Shown: piece by piece, positions 45,963 to 58,872 of the stretch
How positions within the stretch are numbered: position 1 is the stretch's first letter
Layout of the letters: every line of letters begins with the position of its first letter
DNA from: Cubamyces lactineus
Taxonomy: Eukaryota > Basidiomycota > Agaricomycetes > Polyporales > Polyporaceae
Direction of reading: 5' to 3'
NCBI GenBank assembly: GCA_022376465.1
Contig: JACDTU010000002.1
Span: 1,736,001-1,800,000, forward strand
DNA: 64,000 bases
The notes under the pieces: model-generated
Told to the model about the DNA's origin: nothing
Database searches by the model: none
The model's input: only the letters and a program-made list of their open reading frames with translations
Made by a program: the position numbers and the translations under genes

Positions 45963-47794
45963 GGAGCTCCCACGTTTTCCACTGCCGCCACGTACCAAAA
46001 TGCCCGCGGGACATGACGACCTCGTCCACGGACCTTCAGAGGCCGCGCCCCTTTCCGTCGGACTCTATCTTATTCGATCCTATTGCTCGCATGGTACTCA
46101 TGTTTAATGTCCGGTATTGTCATAATTCCTTCTACTTTGCTGCTCGTCGCATATTGTTCCTCGTCTCACATCTTTGACCATCGCTGTCAATTAGAATACT
46201 GCCCTTCATAGTCGCAAAATAGGCTACGGTCCGCTCTCTACGTATTCGTCCTTTTGCTGTTTTGTCTTGCCGTAATGTCCTTCTCGTCGCATTGCCTCCC
46301 TTCATACTGCACATACCATATGTATTCCAGACTTCTCACCACCTCATGCATCATAGTTAGGCTGCTACAGTATAGTCCGTAATCACGCCCATATGTACAC
46401 TTTACCATGTCCATAGCATTTCTTGCAACGTCGACCGTTTGCGCCCATGGAGGCATTCATATTTCTGGCGTGCGGAGGACGGATCGGGCAGAAGCGAGGG
46501 TGAGGTCATACTGTGTCCACAGTGTACAACAACGTCGCTAAGCTACAACGCTCGGGACCGAGCGCAACGGAACGCTGCGCAGGCGTCGACAGTCCTGCTA
46601 GGCATAGCAGGCGGCGCTGCCCATGAAAACAAACTACACGAGCACTACGGATCTGGATACCTGCTTACCACAATCGAACGGATCTCTTCGAAAGGCGATC
46701 GTCCAAGATAGGTAGTTATTGCACCGCAACATTACCCGCAGCTTGCGGCGAGGTCAGGGACATGGATTGGTTACAGGGTTTCCTGGGCCAAGAGAGGATG
46801 CCTCAGCGTAGGTGGCGGCTCCCTACAGCGACGCGCAGGGCAAAGGGCCACGGAAAACACGACGCAAGGTCGACATGAGGCGCCGCAAGAGAGGTGGATC
46901 AGATGCATTGGCCACCCTACTGCCATACACAGGCGGAATACCGCGCAAAGGTGGCATTGAATAACGCACGAATGGATTGAAGAAGTCTAGACATAATGAC
47001 ATGGCTAGGATCTGCATCACGACGTGCGGAGACGGGACGGCAGATTCTCTCGCAGCGGAATGCTCGCATCGTCTCGCCCGTCTCCTGAGTGATTGAACGG
47101 GCAGCACAGGACCAGCGGTATGGAGACTGCTTGTCACCAACTCGCGATGGCGCCTGGCTAGCGGATCACAGGCATACACAACGACTCGCGTACTGCTTCA
47201 TCACTTACCAGGCTAGACCGCTGCAGGTGCATCTCCGGGGAAGAGGACGCGATCTGCGAAAGTCTGAGAAGGACATCCGTTTTGGTAGGTGGCTCAGAAG
47301 GCCAGAATCTTATCGGATGCAAACGTGTAGTAGGTTGCTGCCGTACAGCCTGCGACCTCGCCATGGTGGTCGGCCCGCGCAGAGGGACAGAAGCAAGAAA
47401 TGCCTGGGAAGCGTTACAAGCGAAGGAGTTTCAAGCATTAGCAGTTCGGTCCAGATTTGTGCGACCAACGACGCGTCTGTACGAGTCTTACTGACGTGGG
47501 GGTAATGCAGGGTAGCGCAAGCTGAAGCCGTGAGATCACCAGGTGTAGGTTGCTTGGTGTATGTGGTGTCGAAATCAGCTAGGTATATGTCGAGACAGAC
47601 AACGGACGTCGACTCCGAAGTGGCCATAACGTACGTGCGGAGCTCGAACTCTCGCGCTCTGAGTTTGTTGCGGAGCCACGAGGCGATCAGACGCGCGTGT
47701 CGCGCGCGGCGCGTACCAGTCAGAGTCCCGTGTAATCTCAACACTTCTCCGTTCGTGCTCGTTCACACTCATTCTTGCTACTTCTACCCTCGCG
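45963..47794. other. Region without a confident gene, upstream of the XMAP215 gene
   Basis: An AT-rich 3' flank follows the intronless gene (46080-46430). Candidate frames include 46439-46711 (plus, with a CPQC motif), 47282-47494 (plus, ARNAWEALQAKEFQALAVRS) and 47310-47744 (minus). None connects to a recognisable protein. The final 200 bases should hold the promoter of the XMAP215 gene. Confidence 0.4.
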
Positions 47795-50700
47795 ATGGCG
47801 GACGGCGCGCCGCCCCCGGAGGAGGACTTCAATGCTATTCCTATTCCAGACAGACTCGCTCACAAGAACTGGAAGGCGCGCGTCAGTGCCTATGAGGCTC
47901 TCGTCAAGACGTTCCAAACCACTGCCTCCGACTCCGATCCCGCCTTCAAGCCATATATCAACAACCCCGATACCCTCAAGAAGATTGCTACAGATGCAAA
48001 CGCCGTTGCGCAGGAGAAGGGTCTCGAGTGCCTGGTCGCTTTCGTCAAGTTCGCCGGAGAGAATGCTGCTCGCACGCGAGAAGTGGTTATGCCAGCCTTG
48101 GTGGAGAAATGCTTTGGGTCAGCACGCGCTGGAACGAAGGCACAGGCAATAGAGCTCTCGCTGCAGTATGTGGAAGTAGAGAACGGCGCTGCCGGGGTAG
48201 TGGTATGTGCCCCAATCTTGGTACCCTTCTCGGCCTCACTGTGGCTACCAGGAGTGCATACTACCAGGTCTGGGTGCGAAGCAACCCAAGACTGTTGCGG
48301 GGTGCGTGGTTGCCCTCAGAGAAATTGTCAAGTGAGCCTTATCTTCCAAGTGTATTCTGCTTACGCGAGTCTGAGCCATCGTAACCACCAAACCGCAGAC
48401 AATTTGGCACGTCAGTCACGCCACCTGCGCCGGTCTTGAAGGCGCTCCCCAAGATATTCGCCCACTCTGACAAGACCGTCCGTGCAGAAGGGACGCAACT
48501 GGCACATGTGCTATATCAATACATTGGTCCGGGGATTGAGTCGTGGCTGGTTGACCTCAAACCGGTACAAGTCAAAGAGTTGAAGGAGGCATTCGAGGAG
48601 TTGGAGAAGGAAGGCAAAGGCCGAGGGTCCCTCAAACCCGAGCGGATGACCAGAGCTGGTGCTAGAGAAGCTGAAGCAGCGGCGGAGGCAGGCGAGGAGG
48701 GCGAAGAAGGCGCCCCTCCAGTGGAAGGTAAGTCAACCCAGATTTTACACAGGTCGCATGTTGTTGATCGAAGCGACAATGATCCAGAAGTGCCTCCGGA
48801 TCCTAGGATGTTCGCGGAGGAGGTCGATATTGTTCCAAAGCTACCAGCGAATTTGCAGGCCTCGCTCAAGTCGTCTAAATGGAAGGAGAGGAAAGAAGCG
48901 TTAGACGAGCTGCTCAATCTGGTGAATGCGTCGCCACGAATCAAGGATGCGCCAGAATTGGGAGAAGTCGCTAGATCGCTGGCTACTTGCATCCAGAAAG
49001 ACGCGAATATCAACTGCGTCATGGTCGCGGCGAACTGTTTGGAGGGGTTGGCGAAGAGCATGATGGAATCATTCGCTAGGTATAGGGAAAGCACAGTACC
49101 ACTGATGCTTGAGAGATTGAAGGAGCGAAAGGCCAATGTGACGGATGCCATCGGTAATGCGCTGGACGCGATCTTCACGACGGTAGGGAGACCTCCTGAT
49201 TTTCCCAGCCTGCTTCTAACGTAACACCTCTGCAGACCAACTTGACAGACATCCTTCCCGACACCCTCCCGGCCCTCAACTCTAAGAACCCTCAGGTGAA
49301 GGAGGGGACGCTCAAGTTTATAGCACGCTGCCTGTCAACGTCGCCCACTCCCATACCTGTACCTCAAATCAAGCCCTTGTCCGAAGCACTAGCTTCCCTC
49401 CTAGAGGACTCTTTCGAAGGCGCCCGTAACGAGGCCGCGATCTGTCTTGGAACTTTGATGAAGATGGTCGGTGAACGACCTCTCAATGCCTTGATGGACG
49501 GTCTGGCGGATGTCCGGAAGGCAAAAGTCAAGGAGGCGTATGACAATGCTAAGGTCAAAGCGAAGGCAGGCTCCGGCCCACCTCCCAAGCCTGCTAAGCC
49601 TGCTGCCCCCGCTGCTGCGAAAGAGCCGCCCAAGAAGAAGCCCCCGCCTCCAAAGCAACCGCCAACCACGGCACTTCCTGCGACTCCCGTCGAAGAAGAA
49701 GTTCTCGCGCCTACGGAGAACAAGCCTCTCCGGAAGCCTCCCGCACGTCTACTCGTACGTCTTCGCGGCACAGCGACATGCATATGCTGATCGGTTTCGT
49801 AGGCCAAGAAACCCACTGCAGGTGGAGCAGACGGCGGCGCACCTCCAGCGGCAGCGGCGCCAGCAGTCAAGAAACCTCCACCTGCGGCTGCGGCTGCGGC
49901 TGCAGCCGCTGCAAAGCCCGCCAAAGGTGGTGCTGCTCCCGTGCCAGGCGCTCTTGACACCGTCAAGTTCAAGCATACAGCTGAGGATGCAGAAGCGCTC
50001 GCTGCAGAGTTGATACCGGCCAATTATGCTACTGAGCTAGGTGATTCCAATTGGAAGGTGCGCTTGGCTGCACTGGAAGGGATGACAAGCTGGGTGGAGA
50101 GCTCTGCGGGCGAACTCGATTCTGAGGTCGTTGTGCGCTTCCTGGCTAAGAGGGGTTGGAATGAGAAGAACTTCCAGGTATGCTATTCCAGCGCTTGCAC
50201 CGAATGCCACTGACGCTATCCAATCTATCTCTTAGGTTTCGACGAAACTCTATGGCATCCTCCAGATCTTGGCGGATCGCTGCCCTACCTTTGGCCGTTC
50301 TTCCGTTGCCCTCTGTGTGCCTCACCTCAGCGAGAAGCTGGGAGACATGAAGTTGAAGAAGCCAGCTGGCGAGACGCTTCTGCTGTTTGCTGAGAAGACC
50401 TCCCTTCAATTCGTACTCGGTCATGGTTCGTCCAGCGGTATTCACTGGTCACAAGCGCCTTCTGACCGGTGCATAGCATATGAGCCTCTCTCGAAGCAGA
50501 AGGCACCAAAAGTCCTTGCCGATGCTCTCACTTGGGTGGAACAGGCACTGGTAGAATTTGGCATTGCGGGTCTTTCACTACGGAGCCTCATCGAGTTCCT
50601 CAAAACTGCGCTGAAGAACTCTAATGCCGCTGTGCGCACGAACGCTACGAAGACCCTCGTCACTGTGAAGTTGTTTGCAGGCTCATGTATGTGGTCACCC

Positions 50701-53700
50701 TGGTGTTTGTATAGTGTCCTCTAACTATTCAGAATAGCCATCAAGGATCTCCTCGAGGATCTGAACCCGCAACTGCTCGCCACAATTCACAGCGAGTTCG
50801 ACAAAGTCGAGGGCAACCCCGCGCCAGAGCCGACCCGCACTTCTGCAGACCTCGCCAACCTCGCGCCCGCGAGCGGCGCTGCTGGCAAAGCTAGCGCGGC
50901 CGGTGGTGATCCATTAGACGATCTGTTCCCTCGAGTGGAGATCGATAGCTTGCTCAAGGGAACAACAATTCTGGCAGATGCAAAGAGTGACGCTTGGAAG
51001 ACGAAGAAGGAAGCTCTGGAGACCCTTCAGGCTATCCTGGACCAAGGTGCGAACAAGCGGCTGAAGCCGAACATGGGTGCGTTCTTACTCTTTTCAGTGA
51101 ATATCCGAGTACGCATTGACTCTGCATATTGCAGGCGAGATCGGTCAAGTTCTGAAAGCTCGAGTGACCGATGCCAACAAGGCAGTCCAAAGTTTGGCGC
51201 TCGACATCGTCGCCCGCATCGCTACTGGGATGGGGAAGCCATTCGAGAAGCACACTCGGTTCTTCATCGTACCCGTCGCATCCGTCCTTGCTGACCAGAA
51301 GGCCCCTATTCGCGCTGCGGCTCTGCAGACATTGACCGCCATCGTCAATGCTTGTGAGGGTTTCGAACCGCTTGTCTCGGGGATTGCGACTGCGCTCGAA
51401 TCCCCGAACCCCCTGCAACGGGCGTCCCTGCTCAACTGGATCGCAGACTACTTCAAAGAGCACGAGCTGCCTGCAGGCCTCGACCTCAGCAGTTGGGCAA
51501 GCCATGTTGTAGGCTGTCTCGACGACAGGAATGGGGACGTCCGAAAGGGTGCTCAAGCCCTTCTGCCGACTCTGATCGCCTCCGTCGGATACGATCATGT
51601 CATGCATCAGACGAACTCGCTCAAGCCCGCGTCCAAGGCTACTGCTGTGCCCCTGATTCAAGCTGCTCGTGGATCTGCGCCCTCTGTAGCGAAGAGTGCC
51701 CCGGCACCTGCTGCTGCCAAAGCTGCAGCTCCCGCCACGAAGGCTGCACCTGCGGTAGCGAAGGCGCCCTCTGTCAGCCCTGCTCCTTCTGCCCCTCTCC
51801 TCCTCCTGCCGCAGAGCCAGCTACGAAGATCGCACCTCCGAGTAAGCTTACCGGGGTACGCCGCAAGTTGCCTCAGGGAACTGTCTCTCGTCCTGAGTCA
51901 CGCGCTGAAACGCCGGTGGAAGCGACTACCTCGCGCCTTCCTTCCAAACTGGGTACAGGTCTGAAGAGACCTGGCGCAGCTATCGGTGGCCCTTCGAAAC
52001 CATCCGCCCATCTTCCGACGGACATATCAAGCCCTATGATCTTCACTAGTCCCAACCCCGACACAAAGAGGTTGCGCCTTGCCAAAGACGGGAATCGATG
52101 GGTGATCGAGAGTGGGCCGTCGCGCAAGGACCTCGCGGAACTTCTGCAACATCAAATGGAACCTCACGCATCGAAGGAGCTCCTCGCACTTCTCTTTAGT
52201 CACGACCACAACGCAGTGAACGATCATGTCTCCGGGCTGAACATGATTCAAGATTTCTACTCCAGTGCACATACAGGGGATGATCAACAGCAAGCTGTTT
52301 GTATCGCAAACTCTGATCTCGCATTGAAATTCGTATCCCTCAAGGCGCACGAACCTCAATCCAACCTTGTGCAAAAGTGCTTGGATGTCGTCGACGCGGT
52401 CCTTGCCTTCCTGCAGAGCGTCGACTATCAGCTGTCAGACCAGGAGGCGATGTGCTTCATCCCGACGATCGTTCACAAGGTGAGCCTCCCCGTCATCGCG
52501 CAGACGTAAATCTCACAACCAGGTAGCTTGGCGATGCCCGAGAGCCCGTTCGCGCTCGTGTTTCACAGATCGTCCAGACTCTCCCGAAGGTTTATGCGTA
52601 CAGTCGCGTATTCCAGTTGTTGCTGGAGAACGGTCTGAAATCGAAAGTTGCGAAGACTCGCCAAGGCACTTTGGATGAGCTCGCAGGTCTGTTGAAGCGC
52701 TTCGGCATTGGGGCGTGTGAGCCTGCGAAGGCATTCCCAGTTGTCGCCAGCATGATCTCGGACAAGGACCCGCAAGTGAGGAAGTCTGCGCTTGCTGTCT
52801 TGAGGTGAGTTCAATTCCTTACGATCCTAAGCCGCTTTTGTCTCTAGCGCCAATGGCCATGCTGACTGCCGGTGATAGCGAGGGATATGTACTGGTAGGA
52901 GAGAAAATTTGGTCGTTGGTCGGACCCCTATCGCCGAAGGACAAGACGCAACTTGAGGAACGACTCCGCCGCGTGCCAGGCATGAGCAGTCCTGACAGAG
53001 TTGAGACCGCTCCCATCGCAACGCACGCCTCGCGTATAGCTACGGGCATTCCCAGATCCGGATCCCCCGCTCCCGGGCCCGTGTCTCGTCTAGCGAGCGC
53101 GGTCCCTAGGTCAGCGAGTCCTGCGCTCGTAGCACCCTCACGTATCGCACGCCCAGGCTCCCCTTCACAACCTGCCCGCTCCTCCTCTCCCGCCCCCTCA
53201 CACATAGCCAGGCCAAGTTCCCCTGCCCGAGGTGGAAAGATCCCGGGACCATCCCATGTCGCTCAGCCAACTTCACCCACGGCCGCGGGACGGCCGAAAA
53301 CTTTCCTTCCATCGCGTCTGGGTCCTCCACGGTCTCGCTTGGCTAGTACTACGGCTTCAAGTGCCCTGCCTCCCCCGTCTACATCGTCGCGGTCGTCTCT
53401 TGACGACGTCTTCCAAGCCAACGGTCACAGAGGCGGACTCGGTCATCACGCCTTCGATGAACATGACGAGCGGCAAGAGCAAGCATCGGAAGATATCACC
53501 GTCACAATATCGAGCATTCTGAGCAACGATCCATCGCGCAGTGTCGATGCCCTGAAGAAGATCCAAAAAGTGCTCGAGATCGGACCTGAGCAAGGACCAT
53601 CCTCTCCCGCGTACCAGGAATTGGCAGAGCATACGGAGGGGTTGATTGAGACCATCACGTTACAAATGGCACATGTCTTCGAGCACCCGGAGGATATCAC

Positions 53701-55291
53701 GCTGCCGGAGAACTTCCGCTTGGCGAAGCACCTGATTCAGACATTGAATGCGTTCTGCGACCATGTCTTCCTTGCGGAGTCTCTGACCGTCGATATATTG
53801 ACCTCGCTCCTGGAAGAACTGACACTTCGTCTCCTTCAAACGGACAACAGCCCTGATACGAAAGTCAAGGATCTGTCGCGGTTCATCAACATGATCATTT
53901 TACGGCTGTTCGCTACAGGCAGGAGAATGTCTATCTTCCGGTGAGTCTGGCGCTCTCATTCACTGACAGCCATATCTCAACCTAAGTACACAGCGCTCTG
54001 TTCGCACTTCTACTTCGGATCGTCAAACCATTCCCTGCTAACGGGACGAGTCCGGACTCTCAAGAGGCCAAGGTTGCTGAATTGGTTTTGAAGTGTGTCT
54101 GGAAGCTGGCGAGGAATATTCCTCAGGATCTGGAGAAGGGCGTGCTCGATCCGGTCGAGCTCTTCCCCGCCGTTGAGCACTTCCTACAATCCGTTCCTCC
54201 CAACGAATGGCGTGCACGTGCTACAAACAAAGTTCCTTGTGGCGATATGCCTCTGAGGACCATCAAGGTCATCATTCAGCACGTAGTTGGTGGGTTGACG
54301 TGCAGATATGGCCCAAAGAACTGTTACTGACGTTGCCACAGCCCACTACGGCGACGATGTTTACGACCATCTCTCTTCCGCTTTCGACGATCCCTCCGCA
54401 ACTATCGTCTATCCTTACGTATATCGCATCCTCAATTCCTCTACTAAGACCGCTGCGGAGGTACCTCTCCGCAACTCCGACATCATCCGGGAGGAGGCTA
54501 GACGTCCCGTCTCTACTCTCAGCCGACCTATCTCACCACAAGAGACAGTCTCCTCACGATCGGTCACTTCAGACCCTCGCTATCCGTCTTCCTCCAGCCA
54601 TACCCGCAGTCGTAGCGTCTCCTCAACAGCAGAGACAGTGCAGGAGCCCGACCTCGACGACCAACTCAACGTCATCATCGACCACATCTCCAGTGAGACC
54701 ACCGGAGCTATGCACAAGGAGGGTATCACAGAGCTACATCATTACCTCAAAGCGTATCCTCATAAGAAGGCGAAGGTGGACAAAATCCTGGAGTCGACGG
54801 GAACCGCGTTCCGCAAGTATATTACCCGTGCACTGGCGAGCCGTGCCGCAGAGGACGAGGAGCGTAACGTTGCGGTGGCGCAGACACTGTCTCGTACGTC
54901 CCCGTTGACTTGAAAGAGCTACTGCATTGACTTATACGTTGCATAGGCCTGGAGTCCAATGGGCGCGAACGAACAATGAGCTCGTCGAGCAGTAAGTACA
55001 GTATTTCCTTCCTATTGCTCGGCGCTCACAGGCCTATCCTATCTAGACCGCGATACGATGTCACCAGGGACGCCGACCTCTCCCGCTGGGTCTCGCACGG
55101 GGTCCCTTCGGGAGACATCACCACGCTCGCCTCCTCGGTCTAGTATTTCCGACCTTCCTGGTGACCAACAGGAGAAGTTGTCGAGGCTGCACGACATTTT
55201 CCAGTACCGGTCGAGTACCGCGAGCAACGGTTCTTCACACGGACGTTCGACGCCATCTGGGCTTGCGACGCTCCGGTCTCCGACGAGTTGA
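47795..55291 (+). CDS. STU2: XMAP215/Dis1/Stu2-family microtubule polymerase
   Basis: A microtubule plus-end polymerase acting at spindle poles and kinetochores. Spliced length is about 2,100-2,200 residues, far above yeast Stu2 (about 890). Start 47795 gives MADGAPPPEEDFNAIPIPDR. TOG1 has LAHKNWKARVSAYEALVKTF. TOG2 begins LPANLQASLKSSKWKERKEA. An Ala/Pro/Lys-rich linker (49,560-49,940) precedes TOG3, LGDSNWKVRLAALEGMTSWV. TOG4 has LADAKSDAWKTKKEALETLQ and DANKAVQSLALDIVARIATG. After a second Ala/Pro linker and SPNPDTKRLRLAKDGNRWVI comes a TOG5-like array (HASKELLALLFSHDHNAVND, KVAKTRQGTLDELAGLLKRF). A Ser/Arg/Pro-rich basic linker (53,000-53,400) leads to a C-terminal helical domain (ITVTISSILSNDPSRSVDAL, NFRLAKHLIQTLNAFCDHVF), then DHISSETTGAMHKEGITELH. 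It ends at 55291. About 15 introns. Confidence 0.93.
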
Positions 55292-55488
55292 TTGGCCGGA
55301 CGGGAGAGACACGGGATTTATATTGTGACTGCATCTGCACATGTGTATACCAAGCATGCATCGGTTCTCTACTGTAGACAAGATAATACAGGTGTAATTG
55401 AGATGTCTTCTAGCGCGGCTCTGGCCAGACTGCGCTCTGGAATGTTTGGGGAAGGAGGACCCTGAGGGATGGACCCGGTGACCGACAC

Positions 55489-58468
55489 ATGATTGACGAC
55501 ACTGAATGGCAGAACGAGGCCAGCTCCCCAAAGCGCCCAGTAATTAATGCTCTTCCTCCTCCCTCGCTGCGGCCACGACCGGTTACTTCCTCACCCGTTC
55601 ACGACTCTGCCACGACCAGCTCTCCCTTCATGACGGCTGTTGTACATAGCAAACAGAACTCCGACCTCGTCTACGATGCCGCGCTTGTCTTCTGGAGGAT
55701 AGTCACCAACATCTTCTTCCGTGAGATCAGGCCTCGCGGCGCGTTCAACATCCCTCGCGAAGGTCCTGTCATCTTCGTGGCCGCGCCGCACAATAATCAG
55801 GTGCGTCAAGATACGTGCAGATACGTGAGAGGTGTTCACTGTGTCCCTGCTAGTTCCTCGACCCGCTCCTTCTGTACCAGCAAGTCCATCGTGAGACGGG
55901 CCGACATGTGCGCTCCCTCATCGCAGCGAAGAGTATGCAGCGCAAGGTCATTGGGTTTTTCGCGAGAATGATGGCTAGCAGTGAGTACTAGATTGTATCA
56001 CCAAAGTACAGTACTCAACCATCCTTGCAGTTCCCGTCGCTCGCGCTGCTGACTATGCGAAGCCCGGGACAGGCGAGGTTTCCATCTCGGAGGAAGACCC
56101 ATATCTGGTGATTGGCCACGGCACTCACTTCACGACCGAGTTCACGCCAAAAATGCAAGTGATGTTGTCAAGGAGCGTGGGCTCCGGTGTTGCCGAGGTC
56201 GTCGAGGTCATCTCAGACACACAGTTGAGAATCCGGAAGGAGTTCCCGGGCACCCCCAAACTACGCGAGAAGATCAGGGAACTTCAGGCGAGCGGACAGC
56301 AAGGCGTGTCCTTCAAGAGGTTGCCCTTCGTCGACCAGCATGAAATGTACCAGCACGTGTACCAGTCCCTGACGGAGGGCGGTGCTATCTGTATTTTCCC
56401 TGAAGGTAGGAGACGTGACAAGTTGCTTGTGAAGGTGGCTCACACCTCGTAGGTGGCAGCCATGACCGGACAGACTTGCTCCCCTTGAAAGCCGGCGTTT
56501 CTCTCATGGCGCTGGGTGCCATGGCTAACAATCCAGACCTGCGGGTCAAGATAGTGCCAGTTGGCTTGTCCTACTTCCATGCTCATCGTTTCCGGTCTCG
56601 TGCGGTCATCGAATTTGGCTCTCCTCTCGATGTACCACCCGAATTCGTGGATATGTTCAAACAAGGTGGAGAGAAGAAGAGGGAGGCAGTCGGAAAGTTC
56701 TTGGACGTCATCTATGACGCCCTGAAGACGGTCACTTTGAGAGCGCCAGATTACGACACGTTGATGGTCAGTAGCCCAGTTGAGCTGCCATGCCAAACCT
56801 TGACCAACGGTCCTACAGCTCATTCAAGCCGCCCGGAGATTATACAAAACACCTGGACAGCACTTGACGCTAGGTCAAGTAGTAGAGCTCAACAAGCGTT
56901 TCCTTCAAGGTTACCTGCACTTCAAGGATGAACCGAAGGTACAGAAGCTCCGAGATGATGTACTGAAGTACAACCGTCTCCTTCGGGACCTCGGCCTGCG
57001 TGACCACCAGGTAGAGAAAAAGCTAGAAGTTCCAGTGTTTGCGTTCAACTGATTCCCTAGTACTTCGATAGGTACCCAAAGCTCAGAAGGCTGGATGGAA
57101 AACGTTTGGCCTGCTCTCATATCGTCTGATCCTCCTGACCGTTTGGACCGTGTTGGCGTTGCCCGGAGTCATCCTGAACGGTCCTATTTTCGTTACTGCC
57201 TCAATCATCTCTCGGAAGAAAGCGAAAGGTAAGAGTGCAGACTTGGTACTTACCAGAAATATGCTAAAAAGATAGGATATCAGAGGCCCTGGCAGCATCC
57301 GAAGTCAAGATCGCTGGTAGGGATGTGCTTGCGACGTGGAAGATCCTCGTTGCACTTGGTGTGACGCCAGTACTGTACACGTTCTATGCCCTGCTCGCAG
57401 CTTTCGTTGCAGTCAAGGCTGGGGTGCCACACAGATGGAGAATCTGGACGCCATTCATCGTCCTCATGATCTTACCTTTGATCGGATACGCCGCCCTCAA
57501 ATTCGGCGAAGCGGGGATGGACGTCCTCAAGTAAGTTCGCATCCATCTGGTGCGCATGATGTCATTTCGACGATAATACGTACAGGTCACTGCGGCCTTT
57601 GGTCGTTGCCCTCTTCCCAGGCCAGCAACGATCACTGGATAGACTCAAACAGATGAGAGAAGACGTTGCGAACGAGCTAGCCGAAGTGATCAACGAATTC
57701 GGCCCCAAGCTGTTTGAAGATTTCGACCAGGTAACTCCACGAACGGCTTCGCACGATGACAAGTCCTGATGCGTTGACGCTCCACAGATGCGTATCCTGG
57801 TTCCGTCCGCAACCGCACCCCCTTCGTCGGGACAGCCTGGAATCTGGCGGAGGAAGAGTGCGACAGGCGGTGTTGATGCCCAAGGCAACCTCCTATCCCA
57901 CCCCATGGTATGGTGTATCATCTTGGTCCTCTGGGCTTGTACCAACGTTCATTCGTAGACTTGGCTCGACGAACGCCTCTTCGGCTGGAGTCGCAGCGCA
58001 TCGCGCGGTACAAGTGCATGGGCAGGCACGCGCAGTCAGGAGATCAGTCGTGCCGCAACGCCCGACGTGTCCGATGAAGAAGACGCGCCCGACTACGACA
58101 ATCTCATCGTCCCCGATGGTTCTTCCCTTGCATCGCGGCCTCGCAGCCAGCGCAGCTCGTACGCGGACATCACTCGCCTGCGGCGCACCTCCAGCGCTGC
58201 GAACACGAACTCGCTCGCTTTCACGCCTACATCTCCAACTGCCACTGCAGCCTCGACTTCGGCGACGGCCACCGGCGAAGAGGCGGTGTCAGACGCTGAA
58301 GGGCTGCACTTCCGCGGGCAGGTGCGGGCACGGAAGGCGAGCCTGTCGGACGACGTGCCCGTGGAGATCATTGGGAAGGTGGACAGGAAAGAGCCGTTCC
58401 AGGACGCGACGAGGGATTTGAACTCGGAAATGCGGAAGCGACGGTCAAGCCAGGATCGTACCCAATGA
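55489..58468 (+). CDS. GPT2: Glycerol-3-phosphate/DHAP acyltransferase (Gpt2/Sct1 type)
   Basis: ER acyltransferase that adds the first fatty acid to glycerol-3-phosphate or dihydroxyacetone phosphate. Start 55489 gives MIDDTEWQNEASSPKRPVIN. The catalytic block reads EGPVIFVAAPHNNQ, spliced to FLDPLLLYQQ, a His-x5-Asp form as in Sct1/Gpt2. Next are VRSLIAAKSMQRKVIGFFAR, MASIPVARAADYAKPGTGEV, and YQSLTEGGAICIFPEGGSHD across an intron, which is the FPEG motif. KIVPVGLSYFHAHRFRSRAV follows. Three membrane helices lie downstream: SYRLILLTVWTVLALPGVIL, ILVALGVTPVLYTFYALLAA and FIVLMILPLIGYAALKFGEA. The C-terminal tail is Ser-rich and acidic (PDVSDEEDAPDYDNLIVPDG), suiting regulation by phosphorylation. 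It ends RKRRSSQDRTQ at 58468. About nine introns. Confidence 0.93.
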
Positions 58469-58872
58469 TTGTGCAAACGTATGTTGGACAATGAATACAT
58501 CAGGATGGGGCAATAAGCTAGGGTTCGATGGGGCCAGATCGTCCACCAAGATACAAATAAAAAAAAACCTCGTCGCCACTCATCTCCGGGAAGGTGGCGT
58601 ATATGTTTCGGACCTAACTTCGGTTGCATCTCTGTTTAGCTTAGGACTCCTGTGGAATGTCTCGCGGCCTCTAGCGTAGCACTGTTGTTGTCTGTCTGCA
58701 ATGTGCTTCCGTACAGATACCATATACTAATACCAACACGGGTCGAACACAATTCTACACTGCAGCCCACTGCAGCGAACAACAACGGCCGTACTGCAGC
58801 CAATCGTCGGATGTGCACTATGCGCACGCCGGTGGAACGCGTCGGTACGCTATCCGAGGCCGTATCAGACAA
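58469..58872. other. Convergent intergenic region
   Basis: This lies between the stops of the acyltransferase (+) and MAP1 (-). An A-rich run near 58553-58567 (ataaaaaaaaacc) could be part of a polyadenylation region. No gene is recognised. Confidence 0.55.

Noticed and set aside
46439..47494. Possible zinc-ribbon protein (CPQC motif) and a helical frame ending FVRPTTRLYESY
   Set aside because: Only one CxxC is visible, the frames do not join, and no family pattern emerges.
54207..54908. 233-codon frame inside the XMAP215 gene
   Set aside because: It overlaps the correct frame, which spells the conserved C-terminal domain; the product is Arg/Ser/Pro-rich noise.
57756..58421. 221-codon frame inside the acyltransferase gene
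   Set aside because: Out of frame with the conserved protein and of low-complexity composition.
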